Assembly: GCA_021817875.1 (NCBI GenBank)
Contig: JAKAFQ010000322.1
Location: forward strand, 1 to 5,402
DNA length: 5,402 bases
Origin: Pseudomonadota bacterium
Lineage (GTDB): Bacteria; Pseudomonadota; Gammaproteobacteria; Steroidobacterales; Steroidobacteraceae
Reading direction: 5' to 3'
The notes below the pieces were generated by a model, which saw only the letters and a program-made list of their open reading frames with translations, ran no database searches and was not told where the DNA came from. Position numbers and translations under genes: made by a program. Below are positions 5,184 to 5,402 of this stretch, one piece after another; the first letter of the stretch is position 1; each line of letters opens with the position of its first letter.

Positions 5184-5402
5184 TCATGATCCACACAGCT
5201 GCCGGTCACGCTCGCGCCGGGGTTCGCGCGCGAGACGGCGTGCTGCGGCGTAGAACCGTGGCAGGCTGCCGCCTTGCTGCCTGAGCAGCCGCTCGAACCC
5301 CGGCAGGCAGTCATAGTACGTGCCCACCGAGGCCAGGTCGGCGTTGTTCAGGCCATCGGCGATCCACTGGTCATAAAGGGGCGAGCGGACCCCGAGGCGA
5401 TG
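5184..5402 (-). CDS. Putative aminopeptidase, C-terminal end (runs off right edge; PF10023-like)
   Basis: An open frame enters from the right edge and ends at a TGA (5186-5184), giving the last 72 residues of a protein. The visible part reads SPLYDQWIADGLNNADLASV, then GTYYDCLPGFERLL, then GGSLPRFYAAARRLAREPR. The N-N-A-x-L-A-S-V-x-T-Y-x-D pattern followed by a GGDLPxFY-like segment matches, from memory, the C-terminus of the putative aminopeptidase family PF10023 (predicted metal-dependent, often lipoprotein-like). The catalytic HExxH-type region would lie outside the window, so activity cannot be judged. It converges on the methyltransferase gene across the hairpin region. The family call is moderate; that it is a real coding region is well supported by its coherent, protein-like composition. 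Confidence 0.7.
   Translation of the reverse strand, partial: HRLGVRSPLYDQWIADGLNNADLASVGTYYDCLPGFERLLRQQGGSLPRFYAAARRLAREPRRERDRQLCGS

Noticed and set aside
3916..5196. Minus-strand open frame of 426 codons opposite the methyltransferase gene
   Set aside because: It is an antisense shadow of a GC-rich gene: its translation is Gln/Arg/Gly-rich with no recognisable motif, whereas the plus strand encodes a clear full-length family member.

Overview
This window is a compact, high-GC (by eye about two thirds G+C) stretch of housekeeping chromosome. The protein sequences and gene order point to a gammaproteobacterium: an rpsU-yqeY-dnaG block divergent from tsaD, with folB and folK downstream. That layout resembles the rpsU/tsaD/plsY/folB/folK neighbourhood I recall from Pseudomonas and relatives. 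I cannot name the genus. There is no sign of mobile DNA, CRISPR, tRNA or rRNA.

Layout. Positions 1-1014 are on the minus strand and read right to left as the start of the macromolecular-synthesis operon: rpsU (ribosomal protein S21), yqeY (GatB/YqeY-domain protein) and the N-terminal part of dnaG (primase), which runs off the left edge. The 140 bp at 1015-1154 is the divergent control region between rpsU and tsaD. It holds a good sigma70-like promoter for rpsU, whose -35 box lies on the tsaD ribosome-binding site. On the plus strand follow tsaD (tRNA t6A synthesis, 1155-2171), folB (dihydroneopterin aldolase, 2240-2638) and folK (HPPK, 2640-3140); folB and folK are one base apart. A minus-strand short-chain reductase of the pteridine-reductase (PTR1/FolM) type (3146-3919) converges on folK with only 5 bp between stop codons. 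Eleven bp beyond its start, a MidA/NDUFAF7-type SAM-dependent methyltransferase gene runs rightward to 5112. A GC-rich hairpin region (5113-5183) separates it from the C-terminal end of a putative aminopeptidase (PF10023-like) entering from the right edge on the minus strand.

How the genes fit together. The left half couples translation (S21, t6A-modified tRNA) with replication initiation (primase). The centre is a small pterin/folate cluster: FolB and FolK make the pterin pyrophosphate for dihydropteroate synthesis, and the reductase acts on oxidised or dihydro pterins. The methyltransferase is related to a mitochondrial complex I assembly factor and has no obvious pathway link to its neighbours beyond position.

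I found no convincing new system. The observations most worth checking are the lack of any normal start codon for dnaG, two cases of overlapping divergent expression signals, a possible leaderless mRNA for the pteridine reductase, the missing plsY between tsaD and folB, and alternative hairpins at the right-hand convergent junction.
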